DNA of 64,000 bases from Sulfurospirillum oryzae (GTDB taxonomy: Bacteria; Campylobacterota; Campylobacteria; Campylobacterales; Sulfurospirillaceae): NCBI RefSeq assembly GCF_025770725.1, contig NZ_JANZKZ010000002.1:62001-126000 (forward strand), read 5' to 3'. Under the pieces are notes generated by a model. It was not told where the DNA came from. It made no database searches and saw only the letters and a list, made by a program, of their open reading frames with translations. Shown piece after piece: positions 41,923 to 50,385 of this stretch. Positions within the stretch are counted from its first letter, which is position 1. Every line of letters starts with the position of its first letter. The position numbers and the translations under genes are program-made.

Positions 41923-42378
41923 AACAAACGGAATAATTCTTTTCGTTTTTTGCCTATAGTTTTTATATTCGTTAGATTGCTCCATCCACAGCATCTCTTC
42001 TTTTTGAGCTTTCAAAAACAGCGTTACAACTAAAAGGGCGTAGATAAAAAGACTCAGCAATGTAGGTTTAGACACCACAACTCCAAGCATTATTACTAGT
42101 ACGGAAAAATACATAGGATGTCTGATGTATCGGTAAGCTCCTGTGGTGATGAGCGAGGCGTTTGCTTTGATCTCGGGGGTGATGTTGAAGTTTCCAAGTT
42201 TGTTGTATTGTAGCGCGTAGATTCCAAAGCATGCACCTATGAAGAAAAGGAGCAAAGGAAAAATGCTCGGTATGTGCAAGCCATGTTTTATAAGTAAGAT
42301 TGCGATGAAGATGAATTGTAACGATACTAAGATGTAAGAGTAGCTTTTGCTCTTCATTTTAACTCTTTGTGTAAACAT
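41917..42378 (-). CDS. Isoprenylcysteine carboxyl methyltransferase-like membrane protein
   Basis: The 153-residue protein has about four helices and the ICMT/PEMT-family C-terminal signature YRYIRHPMYFSVL followed by EEMLWMEQSNEYKNYRQKTKR. Such proteins use SAM to methylate lipids or small hydrophobic substrates; the true substrate is unknown. The start is 42378 or the in-frame ATG at 42357. It overlaps the convergent TIR gene by 6 bases. Confidence 0.83.
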   Translation of the reverse strand: MFTQRVKMKSKSYSYILVSLQFIFIAILLIKHGLHIPSIFPLLLFFIGACFGIYALQYNKLGNFNITPEIKANASLITTGAYRYIRHPMYFSVLVIMLGVVVSKPTLLSLFIYALLVVTLFLKAQKEEMLWMEQSNEYKNYRQKTKRIIPFVL

Positions 42379-42421
42379 TGCAAAGCCCCAATTTTAAGTA
42401 TTGAAGCTTTACATGTAAGGA

Positions 42422-42730
42422 TTATTTTGTCTCTTCTACCTTAGCAGGAGTGGCTGGTTTTTTAGCAGGTTTTGCGATAATCTCAACATAACACTCGCTC
42501 CATTTTTCACTATGAGCTTTGTCGATTTCGGCTGTAAAGTCAGCGTGGTGAATGACGTGCGCTGTTTCGCTATTTTTTCCGAATTTACAGTCAAAGTCCC
42601 AGTAGTGGAAGCCTTCGGGTGTTTTTTTGGCGCGTTCACGTTTGAGGTATTTGCGGATTTCGTGTTTGATGGACTCTACAAGTCGGTCACTGTTTTTGTT
42701 TTCTTCTTGAATAAGAAATATTTTTTTCAA
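42422..42730 (-). CDS. DUF6172-like small protein
   Basis: The 102-residue protein is basic and acidic in alternation: KHEIRKYLKRERAKK, then GFHYWDFDCKFG, then CYVEIIAKP and a Lys/Ala/Pro tail. I associate the KYxKRER...WDFDCxFG...YVEIIAKP pattern with a conserved family labelled DUF6172, from memory and not from a search. Function unknown. No membrane segment. One-mismatch palindrome TTTACATGTAAG lies just downstream at 42408. Confidence 0.7.
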   Translation of the reverse strand: MKKIFLIQEENKNSDRLVESIKHEIRKYLKRERAKKTPEGFHYWDFDCKFGKNSETAHVIHHADFTAEIDKAHSEKWSECYVEIIAKPAKKPATPAKVEETK

Positions 42731-42797
42731 GGATTGCCTTTTAGGGTGTTAATTTTTGAGTTTGCTATTGTACTTTATTTCACCTTTGAGTGCTTGT

Positions 42798-43190
42798 TTA
42801 TTTGAATTCTGCTTTATAAACTTCATCTAAGATTTTCATAAATGCGGTTGGCTCCATGTATCCTGTATAGCCATCAATAAAGGCAAGCCCTTTTGGTGAC
42901 ATAATCGCATTTGCAGGGACATATCTTGTGCGCAAATCAGCGGGCAAAGTAGGGTCCATTTGATTTAGCGTGACAAAAACATATTTTTTGTCTATTTGCT
43001 TTCGGTAGGTAGGGTTGTTAAAAACCTCTTTTGCCATCTGTTTACAGTAAGGACAATCCTCACTGACGATGTTGACAAGAATGAGCTTTTTTTCTTTAAA
43101 GGCTTTGGCACTTTCTGCCTCTAAAAAGCTAGCTTGTAAGGCGGTGAGACTAAGAATTGTAACAAAGAGAGCTTTGAGTAATGTGTTCAT
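42798..43190 (-). CDS. Periplasmic thioredoxin-like protein
   Basis: The 130-residue protein has a Sec signal peptide (cleaved near residue 20, TALQA) and a thioredoxin fold with active site CPYC (about 46-49). It continues with NNPTYRKQIDKKYVFVTLN and VPANAIMSPKG, containing a cis-Pro-like region. This resembles SoxW/DsbD-gamma type small periplasmic reductases. The partner is unknown. It lies beside a TonB receptor gene but has its own spacing (155 bases). Confidence 0.85.
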   Translation of the reverse strand: MNTLLKALFVTILSLTALQASFLEAESAKAFKEKKLILVNIVSEDCPYCKQMAKEVFNNPTYRKQIDKKYVFVTLNQMDPTLPADLRTRYVPANAIMSPKGLAFIDGYTGYMEPTAFMKILDEVYKAEFK

Positions 43191-43301
43191 CGTTTTTACC
43201 TTTGCAAGGATGTCATTGTATAAAACTACCTTAACAAAACTCTAACACAAGCTTTATAAAAGCATATTGAAGCATGAAAGAAGTTTGCGCTTTGTGGCAT
43301 T

Positions 43302-43334
43302 AGGCGAATATCTTGATATGCAAAATATTCGCCT
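43302..43334 (-). terminator. Hairpin downstream of the TonB receptor gene
   Basis: AGGCGAATAT and ATATTCGCCT form a perfect 10-bp stem with a 13-base loop, 11 bases after the receptor stop codon on the minus strand. No U-run follows. Confidence 0.6.
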
Positions 43335-43345
43335 CGTTTACGAGA

Positions 43346-45451
43346 TTAAAAAGAGTATCTCATCGATAACATGGCATTTCTTGGTGCGCCGTAAACATAC
43401 CAGTTTGCTGGTCCATTGCCAACGCCTTCATAGTAAGTTTTATCAAACAGGTTGTTGATGTTGAGTTGAAGTTCAGTGTGCTTGTCAAGTTGGTATTTTG
43501 CCATTAGGTTGACCAGTGAATATGCCCCTTCTTGGATGTAGGTTGTTCCACTGCCAATGTAAAATTTACTGTAATAATTGAGCCCGCCACCAACACTTAG
43601 TTCATTGTTCACTTTGTACTTAGTAAACGCTGACATGGTTGTTCGAGATGCATTGGTGCTAAACTTGTCACCTTTTGCGTCTTCTGCTGAAAAATTTGCC
43701 AAACCAAAGGCTAAACTCCATCTATCGGTCAAATCGCCCGATGCGCCGACTTCAAAGCCTTTGCTCGTAACTCCTTTTGCGGCTTCATAAGCCCACTCTC
43801 CACTTAATAGTTTGATGCCATTAGTCGCTACATTGTCTTGGACGATTTTGAAAAGAGAAAACGAAGTAGTTAACCTTCCTTCAAAGTATTCACCCTTAAT
43901 GCCTGTTTCATAGCTTTTGCCTACGATAGGATCAAGATAGCTTCCAGAAATATCTTTGGCATTTTGTGGTTTGAAGATGTCGGTATAACTTACATACACA
44001 GAGTGGTAGCTATCAAGATTGTACACAAGTCCTGCATAAGGTGTTAATTCACTGCTAAAGGTTCTCTTTGCAACGGATGGGTCGTCTTTTTTGTATTTCC
44101 AGTCAGAGACTCTAATCCCAGAGATAAGTTTGAGGTTTTCACTTAGCGAAAAGCGTCCTGCAAGGTAGCTTCCCAATTGCTCTATCTTTTCATCGGGGCT
44201 TTCTGTAAATGCTACGGATTCAAGTGCATTTGGAATGGTGAAGTGGTAGAAATTGAAGGTTGGAGCTGGTAAGACTTGTCTATCTCTGAGCTCTTTTGTT
44301 CTTTCATTGTATGAAAAACCTGTTATCACTTCATGCGAAAGCCCAAAAGTGGTAAATGGAAAGCTGAGGTATGCGTCAAGATTGGTCTCATCAAAAGTCG
44401 CTTCGGTGGAATAGTTGTTATAGTTAAGTCCAGCTCCTGTTATTTGATTGATTTTCCCTCTGATTTGAACGGTGTTGGTATCTCTATTGGTACGAATAAA
44501 TGAAGACGAGAGATTGAGTGAAATGTCATCATAAAGGTACTGTTTGAGGCTTCCAAAAACTTCTTTGGTTTCTAAGTTGGAGTACGTCCAATCAGGTGTC
44601 AGTGATGTGGAGCGTGAAAAGTTTGTATAGGTATTGTCTGTATAAAATGCAGGTAAACCAAAACTCCAAACACCTTTGTTTTGCAAGTCTTGATAGGTCG
44701 CTCCAAGAGAGAGTATTGTCAAATCACCCAGCTCCGCATCGACAATACCGTAAAATATCTTATCTTTTTTGTGAAAGTTGTCATAAAAAGCGTCCGAGTC
44801 TTCATTTTTGATGATAAAACGGCTTCTAACATGCTTATCTTCTGTTATGGGTGCAGAAATATCTAGGGATTGGGAGTAGTCGTTCCATGAGCCTGCATTG
44901 AGCGAGATGGTGCCTTGTACTTCTTTACTGTTGGCATGTTTACGAATGAAGTTCATCGCCAAGGATGGGTCTCCTTCACCTGTGGTAAGCCCATTGGCAC
45001 CTTTGACAATCTCAACTCTATCGTAAATGATAGGGTCAAAATTTTTATCATTGACGGTTGAATACGTCGGTACGCCATCAATTTTAAAGTAGTTCAAGCT
45101 AAAGCCCCTGACAAATGAGACATAGTTGTCACCGCCTCGGTTGTTAATGGTAAGCCCAGGGATAGCAGCTAAAACATCGTGAAAGGAGTTGATTTGTCTA
45201 TCTTCCATCTCTTGTGATGTGATGACACTGACATTTTGTGGGGTCTCTTTGATAGATAAATCTAACTTCGTTGAGGTGTTCATAGAACCAATAGTATAAG
45301 AATCTACTTCTTCAGTTGTTGAATAATATTGTTTAGCAGCTGTAACTTCAATTGAATCTAATAAGATTATTTCGTTCGCTAAAAGAGGTGTATTGAGTGC
45401 AATGGTAGCAAAAAAAGATAATGTAATAACCTTTTTTTTATTTTGGTACAT
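43346..45451 (-). CDS. TonB-dependent siderophore receptor
   Basis: Outer-membrane active transporter of 701 residues. Signal peptide (ITLSFFATIALNTPLLA), plug domain (about 55-170) with the NVSVITSQEM and VRGF segments and KGANGL, and a 22-strand barrel ending in LSMRYSF with the terminal Phe needed for assembly. It fits the siderophore (FhuA/FpvA) subclass; the ligand is unknown. No Fe transport genes are adjacent. A 21-bp AT-rich palindrome upstream may be a Fur box. Confidence 0.92.
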   Translation of the reverse strand: MYQNKKKVITLSFFATIALNTPLLANEIILLDSIEVTAAKQYYSTTEEVDSYTIGSMNTSTKLDLSIKETPQNVSVITSQEMEDRQINSFHDVLAAIPGLTINNRGGDNYVSFVRGFSLNYFKIDGVPTYSTVNDKNFDPIIYDRVEIVKGANGLTTGEGDPSLAMNFIRKHANSKEVQGTISLNAGSWNDYSQSLDISAPITEDKHVRSRFIIKNEDSDAFYDNFHKKDKIFYGIVDAELGDLTILSLGATYQDLQNKGVWSFGLPAFYTDNTYTNFSRSTSLTPDWTYSNLETKEVFGSLKQYLYDDISLNLSSSFIRTNRDTNTVQIRGKINQITGAGLNYNNYSTEATFDETNLDAYLSFPFTTFGLSHEVITGFSYNERTKELRDRQVLPAPTFNFYHFTIPNALESVAFTESPDEKIEQLGSYLAGRFSLSENLKLISGIRVSDWKYKKDDPSVAKRTFSSELTPYAGLVYNLDSYHSVYVSYTDIFKPQNAKDISGSYLDPIVGKSYETGIKGEYFEGRLTTSFSLFKIVQDNVATNGIKLLSGEWAYEAAKGVTSKGFEVGASGDLTDRWSLAFGLANFSAEDAKGDKFSTNASRTTMSAFTKYKVNNELSVGGGLNYYSKFYIGSGTTYIQEGAYSLVNLMAKYQLDKHTELQLNINNLFDKTYYEGVGNGPANWYVYGAPRNAMLSMRYSF

Positions 45452-45475
45452 AGACGTTCCTTAAATACATGAGTC

Positions 45476-45496
45476 AATATAAATTTAATTTATATT
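45476..45496 (-). promoter_or_regulatory. Possible Fur box (AATATAAA-N5-TTTATATT)
   Basis: A 21-bp sequence with perfect 8-bp inverted arms lies 24 bases upstream of the TonB receptor start. Position and composition suit a Fur operator, but AT-rich palindromes arise readily here. Confidence 0.4.
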
Positions 45497-45640
45497 TTAA
45501 AAACCTAGATTTTTACTAATAAAAATTAAAATAGTGTTAAATAGTATTATTTAAAAAGAGTGCTAAAATAGAAAGTGCTGTTAAAGAGATGGTTTTGTAC
45601 AATAAAAGAAATGAAACAAATGCCTAAAATAAGGAATGAA

Positions 45641-46015
45641 ATGAAAACACGTGTTTATTACGATGACACCGATGCGGGAGGTGTGGTTTACCATGCCAAT
45701 TACCTCAAATTTTGTGAGCGCGCTCGTAGCGACATTTTTTATGAGCATGGCAAAAGCCCAGCGATAGATGGTGGTCATTTTGTGGTCAAGCATCTTGAGG
45801 CAGACTTTATACGTTCAGCAAAGTTAGGGGATCTTTTAGAGGTCAAAAATGAACTCATTGAGCTTAAAAATGCTTCGCTGATTTTAAAACAAGAAGTTTG
45901 GAGAGATGAAGAAAAACTCTTTGCGATGACTTCCACTCTTGCGTATGTTAAAGAGGGAAAGCCATGCAAAATTGATGAAGAGACAAAAGCCTTTTTTAGA
46001 GGACTTTTTACCTAG
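45641..46015 (+). CDS. ybgC: YbgC-like acyl-CoA thioesterase
   Basis: About 124 residues in a single hot-dog fold with the YbgC signature YYDDTDAGGVVYHANYLKFCERAR (catalytic Asp in DTDAGG). The family hydrolyses short- and medium-chain acyl-CoA, often together with Tol-Pal functions; no tol genes are nearby. The ATG at 45641 is chosen for its AAGGA site and family-typical start (MKTRVYY). It overlaps the convergent lipoprotein gene by 4 bases. Confidence 0.92.
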   Translation: MKTRVYYDDTDAGGVVYHANYLKFCERARSDIFYEHGKSPAIDGGHFVVKHLEADFIRSAKLGDLLEVKNELIELKNASLILKQEVWRDEEKLFAMTSTLAYVKEGKPCKIDEETKAFFRGLFT

Positions 46016-47310
46016 TTTTCGCGAATAAACTCATTGCGACCAGGTTGGTAAAGCGAGGTGTTATAGACCACTTGGTTGCCTGAGATTCCTTCTTTAAAGG
46101 TTCTTGAAATTTTACCATCAAAGAACTGCTGACAGAGATAATCCGCCCCAATCGTTGTAGAGTAATTTACCCAGTCATAAACAATGTCATGTCCAAACAT
46201 GGTGTTGATCTCTTCCAATGCTGGTGGCGCTTTTTGAATAGAGTTTGCGATATACATGTGATCTCTGTCTTCATACTGAGTGAGTGTTAAAAGCAGAGGA
46301 TTGTAGTTGATCTGTGTTGAAAGTAGGGCATAAGGGTGAATGTCATTGGCGCGAAGTTGAGATGCAATCAAGCTTGATGTAACCAGCGGTGTGTTGAGAT
46401 AAAGCGATGCGTTATTTAAAGAAGTATTGCCTTTAAAGAGTTGCTTGAAGTTAACTTTGGCATTTTCAACACGTTTTTCATAAAAGACACGGTTACTGTT
46501 TTTCTTAATCATTCCATTGAGTTGGTAACTTAGGCTGCTGCCATCTTCAAAAGTACCTACACGCTCATTGGCTTTTTCAGCTAACAATGCGATTTGCTGG
46601 TCATAGTCAATGCCACCAAAGATGATGTTACTTCCTGCACTACGAACGTTTGATTTTGTAAGTGTTGGGATAAACACAAGCTTGTCTGAGACACGACCTG
46701 CAATAATATTGGCACCTTCAGGCGTTACAGGAGCAATGATATAGTTGTACCCACCGGCTTGAATGTCCGAGAGTGCTTTTGCAATGGATTCTTCTCTCTC
46801 ATCGCCTGAGTTAAAGACATTGAGATCAAAATAGTAGTTTTTATAAAGTAGATATGAAATGACTGAGTTAACAGAGGTGATCGCATACTTTTTGATGGTT
46901 TTTTGAGGCACAAGAACGGCAATTTTAATCATCGTACTGTCATCATTGAGTGGGCGCGCCATTGGTGGTGCAATAACAGGTTCAAGTGGTTGATCTATTG
47001 TTTTTTCAACGGTAGTGCTTGGTGTCGGTGTTGCCATAGCAAGTGTGGTTGAGCTAATTGTATTGTCAATGGTCACTGGTGCAGAAGATGGAAGTGTCTC
47101 TGAGCTTGCTGGTGTGCTTGGCGTTGGAACGGATTTTACTTTTTCAGATCCTGGGTAAGTTGCTGTACTTTTTTGATTAACAGTTGCACCTTTTTTAGCA
47201 CTGGCTGAAAGGTTATAAGTGCTTGGTTTATAGGGTTCTGGTTTAGGACTTGTTGTTGTACAACCTGCAAAAATAAATAAACTGAGGGTCAATGTCAACC
47301 AAAATCTCAT
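46012..47310 (-). CDS. Periplasmic-binding-fold lipoprotein (LpoA-like)
   Basis: The 432-residue protein has a lipoprotein signal (lipobox FAGC, Cys 17), a low-complexity Ser/Thr/Pro/Lys linker (to about 115) and a type I periplasmic-binding fold (about 125-420). The fold shows AVLVPQK, NYIIAPVTPEGANIIAGR, VFIPTLTKSN and YDWVNYSTTIGADYL. This layout is like the C-terminal half of LpoA/YraM, activators of penicillin-binding proteins, but that assignment is inference. It overlaps the uracil-DNA glycosylase gene by 4 bases. Confidence 0.75.
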   Translation of the reverse strand: MRFWLTLTLSLFIFAGCTTTSPKPEPYKPSTYNLSASAKKGATVNQKSTATYPGSEKVKSVPTPSTPASSETLPSSAPVTIDNTISSTTLAMATPTPSTTVEKTIDQPLEPVIAPPMARPLNDDSTMIKIAVLVPQKTIKKYAITSVNSVISYLLYKNYYFDLNVFNSGDEREESIAKALSDIQAGGYNYIIAPVTPEGANIIAGRVSDKLVFIPTLTKSNVRSAGSNIIFGGIDYDQQIALLAEKANERVGTFEDGSSLSYQLNGMIKKNSNRVFYEKRVENAKVNFKQLFKGNTSLNNASLYLNTPLVTSSLIASQLRANDIHPYALLSTQINYNPLLLTLTQYEDRDHMYIANSIQKAPPALEEINTMFGHDIVYDWVNYSTTIGADYLCQQFFDGKISRTFKEGISGNQVVYNTSLYQPGRNEFIREN

Positions 47311-47969
47311 AACATACTCCTTACTTTTAACATATCTGCAAAAACCTCTTTTTTCGCACTGGGGTTTCGCAGTAAAAAACTTGGGTGAAACGTTGGGATC
47401 AATTTGGCTTCACCAAAATTGAGCACTGTTCCACGTATTTTATCGATAGGTGTATCATACTCACCTGTGAGATGATGAAAACTGACGGGTCCAAGAGCAA
47501 CGATGATTTGCGGTCGAATCGTTTGGATCTGCTGCATCACATAGGGTTTACAACACGCAACTTCTTCGGGTGTTGGAACACGATTGTCCGGTGTTTTACA
47601 TTTTAAGATCGTGGTAACGTAGACCTCTTCTTTAGGGATGAGGAGGACTTTTTCGATCATATTTGCAAGCAATTCACCGCTTTTGCCCGAAAAGAGCATA
47701 CCGGTTTCATCTTCACTGACACCAGGATTGTCGCCGATGAACATGACCTTAGCTTTGAGATTACCTGCACCAAAAATGACGTTCTTACGACTCTTTGATA
47801 GCGCGCAGAGATGACACTGTGCAACACTGCTTTTAAGCTCTTCTAAATTGTGCGACAAGACAGGTTGTTTGCTTTGAGAAAGTGGTCTATACTCTTGAAA
47901 GTATTCAAATCCCATCGCCCTGTATTGGTACAAAAGTTTTAAAAGTCTTATTTTTTCAATGTGAGTCAT
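47307..47969 (-). CDS. Uracil-DNA glycosylase, family 4 (iron-sulfur)
   Basis: Removes uracil from DNA. The 220-residue protein has the first cysteine pair CHLC, the motif GDNPGVSEDETG (motif A), further Fe-S cysteines in KCKTPDN and CCKPY, and motif B FHPSFLLRN near the end. A short N-terminal extension (about 40 residues) precedes the core. The start codon lies 35 bases after the nif-operon LRR gene stop, so it may be read through from that operon, but the function is unrelated. Confidence 0.9.
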   Translation of the reverse strand: MTHIEKIRLLKLLYQYRAMGFEYFQEYRPLSQSKQPVLSHNLEELKSSVAQCHLCALSKSRKNVIFGAGNLKAKVMFIGDNPGVSEDETGMLFSGKSGELLANMIEKVLLIPKEEVYVTTILKCKTPDNRVPTPEEVACCKPYVMQQIQTIRPQIIVALGPVSFHHLTGEYDTPIDKIRGTVLNFGEAKLIPTFHPSFLLRNPSAKKEVFADMLKVRSML

Positions 47970-48004
47970 TCTTATATGGTAGCCAAGCAGGAGTTAAAAT
48001 ATCC

Positions 48005-49000
48005 TTATTCGACGTCGCAGTACTCTAAAGAAGGCAGGTTTGGCTTTTGAAGATTGTTATTATTGGCTATAAAAAGATTTTTGAGATTTTTGAGATTTTT
48101 AATCGAGTTTGGAAGATTACTTAAGAGGTTTTCTTCCACATCGAGTTCATAGAGATGTGATAAGTTTCCGATGCATTCAGGGAGGTTTTTAAGGCGGTTA
48201 GCACTCAAATCCAAAGAGGTAAGTTTGGAGAGTTTGCACAGTGTATTTGGCACACTCTCTAAGAGGTTGTTTTCTAAAGAGAGGATTTGCAAATCTTCTA
48301 GTTTTGAAAGGTCAAAGTCGATGGAGGTGAGATGGTTGGAGGCAAGGTTGAGTTTGACCAGCATGTCGTGTGCCTCTAATGAAGGAAGATTTTGTAAAAG
48401 ATTCCCCTCTAAGATGAGTGTTTCAAGCTCTTTTATTTCACCCAGCGATTGGGGCAATGTTGTTAATTTATTGAACGAAAGATCTAAATAATAGAGCGAT
48501 TGCATTGAGCTAAACACATCAGGGAGAGTACTAAAGTAATTGGTGTCCAAGCTTACATGTAAAAGTTTTTTGAGGTTTTTAAAAGCACCATCTAGATGGC
48601 TTAGGCGATTGACTGCAAGGGTTAAACGTGTTAAATTCGTCAGATCGTAAAAACTTTTTGGAAGTGAGCTTAACTGGTTGCCATTGAGGTTTAAAATAAC
48701 CAAAGATAAAAGTTCGCCAAAGGTTTCTGGCAGGCTTTGCAACAGATTGTTTTCGCACTGTAAATTGCGAAGATTTTTAAGCGAGCAAATGCTTTTTGGA
48801 AGCTCGCTTAGGCGGTTACCCGAGATTTTAAGCACACTAAGGTTTTGCAACACTCCAATGCTTTCAGGCAGGCTTTTGAGCTTTTTACGACTCAGATCAA
48901 GAGTGGTGAGGCTTTCAAGTTTTGAGAGTTCCCGAGGCAGAGTATGCTCTAAGCCTTGGGATTTAACCCAGTGTGCAAAATCGCGAATATTCTCACTCAT
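48005..49000 (-). CDS. Leucine-rich repeat protein in the nif cluster
   Basis: About 331 residues made of some twelve tandem 23-residue repeats of the pattern LxxLxxLxLxxNxLxxLPxx (bacterial, plant-like type). There is a short N-terminal cap (FAHWVKSQGLEHTLP) and no signal peptide, so it is probably cytoplasmic. No Fe-S cysteine cluster is present, unlike the LRV FeS proteins of some nif clusters. The start at 49000 overlaps the BFD-like gene by 8 bases, so it is coupled to the nifB-nifV operon. A protein-binding scaffold for Nif maturation is a guess. Confidence 0.8.
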   Translation of the reverse strand: MSENIRDFAHWVKSQGLEHTLPRELSKLESLTTLDLSRKKLKSLPESIGVLQNLSVLKISGNRLSELPKSICSLKNLRNLQCENNLLQSLPETFGELLSLVILNLNGNQLSSLPKSFYDLTNLTRLTLAVNRLSHLDGAFKNLKKLLHVSLDTNYFSTLPDVFSSMQSLYYLDLSFNKLTTLPQSLGEIKELETLILEGNLLQNLPSLEAHDMLVKLNLASNHLTSIDFDLSKLEDLQILSLENNLLESVPNTLCKLSKLTSLDLSANRLKNLPECIGNLSHLYELDVEENLLSNLPNSIKNLKNLKNLFIANNNNLQKPNLPSLEYCDVE

Positions 49001-49250
49001 CACTCTCTCCTTGCTCAAATCTATTGTTTTTTTGATCGATCAAAAAGGCAATCTCTTCATAGTCAATTTCACCAAACTCTACCATGTTAAACAGTGCCAT
49101 CAAAGGGCGTCTGCAACAGGTTTGGTTGCATTCGGTTACCAGTTTTTTGGCTTTTTTATAGGGCAGGGTGGTGGATTTGAAAATATCAATGGCATCTTGA
49201 ATGGTTTTTTGTCCGCATTCACAGATAATTTTAGAAGCATACTCTTGCAT
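48993..49250 (-). CDS. Small BFD-like cysteine protein in the nif operon
   Basis: The 85-residue protein has ICECGQKT near the N-terminus and LVTECNQTCCRRP near residue 40-48. This is a C-x-C plus C-x3-C-C arrangement like bacterioferritin-associated ferredoxin domains, which bind a [2Fe-2S] cluster between helices. It lies 4 bases after nifV and overlaps the LRR gene. NifU-related or Isd/BFD-type cluster-delivery or redox proteins are common near nif genes; the exact role is inference. Confidence 0.72.
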   Translation of the reverse strand: MQEYASKIICECGQKTIQDAIDIFKSTTLPYKKAKKLVTECNQTCCRRPLMALFNMVEFGEIDYEEIAFLIDQKNNRFEQGESDE

Positions 49251-49254
49251 GGAT

Positions 49255-50367
49255 TTATCCCGCTTTTGAAGCGATATAGAGCGCTTTTAGCTCCTTTTTG
49301 TTCAGAACTTTTTTACGCTTTGTGACCATCTCACGCACTTGTGGAAGCATCTTGTTGATGACCTCGTTTTCAGGCTCATAGCCCATAGCACGCAAATGGA
49401 AGAGAAGCGTTGAACTGCCCGAATGTTTCCCAATAGGATAACTTCGCTTCATCCCCACGCTTTGAGGTGTAAAGGCTTCATACGCTTTTTCGTGCTTGAT
49501 CATACCATTGACATGGATGCCTGATTCGTGTGAAAAGATGTTCTTCCCAACAATTGGCATCGTGGCAGAGATACTCTGATTGGAAGCTTTCTCAACCAGT
49601 TGCACCACGTGTTTAAGGGCATCTGCATTGATGACGCGATTTTCTCCAAAAAGGTGCGCAAGGCTCATTAAAACCTGTTCAAAACTGGCGTTTCCTGCAC
49701 GTTCACCCAGACCAATGACCGTTGTGTTAACACTCATAGCGCCCGCTTCAAGACCGCTAATAGCATTCGCCGTTGCCATACCAAAGTCATTATGCGTGTG
49801 CATTTCGATCTCTAAAAGATTGAGGCTTGAAAGGTAGGAGATATGCTCATAGATTTGATGTGGGCGCATAATGCCCACGGTGTCGCAGTAACGGAAGCGA
49901 TTGGCTCCCACACTGGCTCCTAGCTCCATCACCTCTTTGAGAAAACCCAAATCTGCTCTGGAGCTATCCTCACCACCGATGCAGGTAAAAATACCCTCAT
50001 TTTTGCTTACATGTAAAACTTCTTCGAGGCTTTTTAAGAGACGTGCTTTGTCGCCTCCAAACTTCGCTTCGATGAGAATGTCAGAGACAGGGATGGAGAG
50101 ATCAACGGCTTTTAAACCACATGCAAGCGAGGCTTCAAGGTCACTCATCGTGGCACGATTCCAACTCATAATGCGAAGAGGCAGATCAAGGGCTAATATC
50201 TCTTTGATGTCGGCTTGCTCTTTCGCTCCCATCGCTGGAATACCCACTTCTAGCTCATCCGCACCTGCCAAATAAAGAGCAGAAGCAATGGCGATCTTCT
50301 CATCAGTATTAAACGCGACATACGGTGCTTGTTCGCCATCCCTAAGTGTGGTATCGTTGATAATCAT
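49255..50367 (-). CDS. nifV: Homocitrate synthase NifV
   Basis: Makes homocitrate, the organic ligand of FeMo-co, from acetyl-CoA and 2-oxoglutarate. The 370-residue TIM-barrel enzyme has NDTTLRDGEQAP (metal-binding Asp), the HTHNDFGMATANA region with the metal HxH, and NTTVIGLGERAGN; the C-terminal FSHESGIHVNGM is the isopropylmalate-synthase-type signature. It lacks the long regulatory domain of leucine-pathway LeuA, consistent with NifV. It is 18 bases after nifB and 4 before the BFD-like gene. Confidence 0.94.
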   Translation of the reverse strand: MIINDTTLRDGEQAPYVAFNTDEKIAIASALYLAGADELEVGIPAMGAKEQADIKEILALDLPLRIMSWNRATMSDLEASLACGLKAVDLSIPVSDILIEAKFGGDKARLLKSLEEVLHVSKNEGIFTCIGGEDSSRADLGFLKEVMELGASVGANRFRYCDTVGIMRPHQIYEHISYLSSLNLLEIEMHTHNDFGMATANAISGLEAGAMSVNTTVIGLGERAGNASFEQVLMSLAHLFGENRVINADALKHVVQLVEKASNQSISATMPIVGKNIFSHESGIHVNGMIKHEKAYEAFTPQSVGMKRSYPIGKHSGSSTLLFHLRAMGYEPENEVINKMLPQVREMVTKRKKVLNKKELKALYIASKAG

Positions 50368-50385
50368 CGTGTATTCCTTTGCTTC

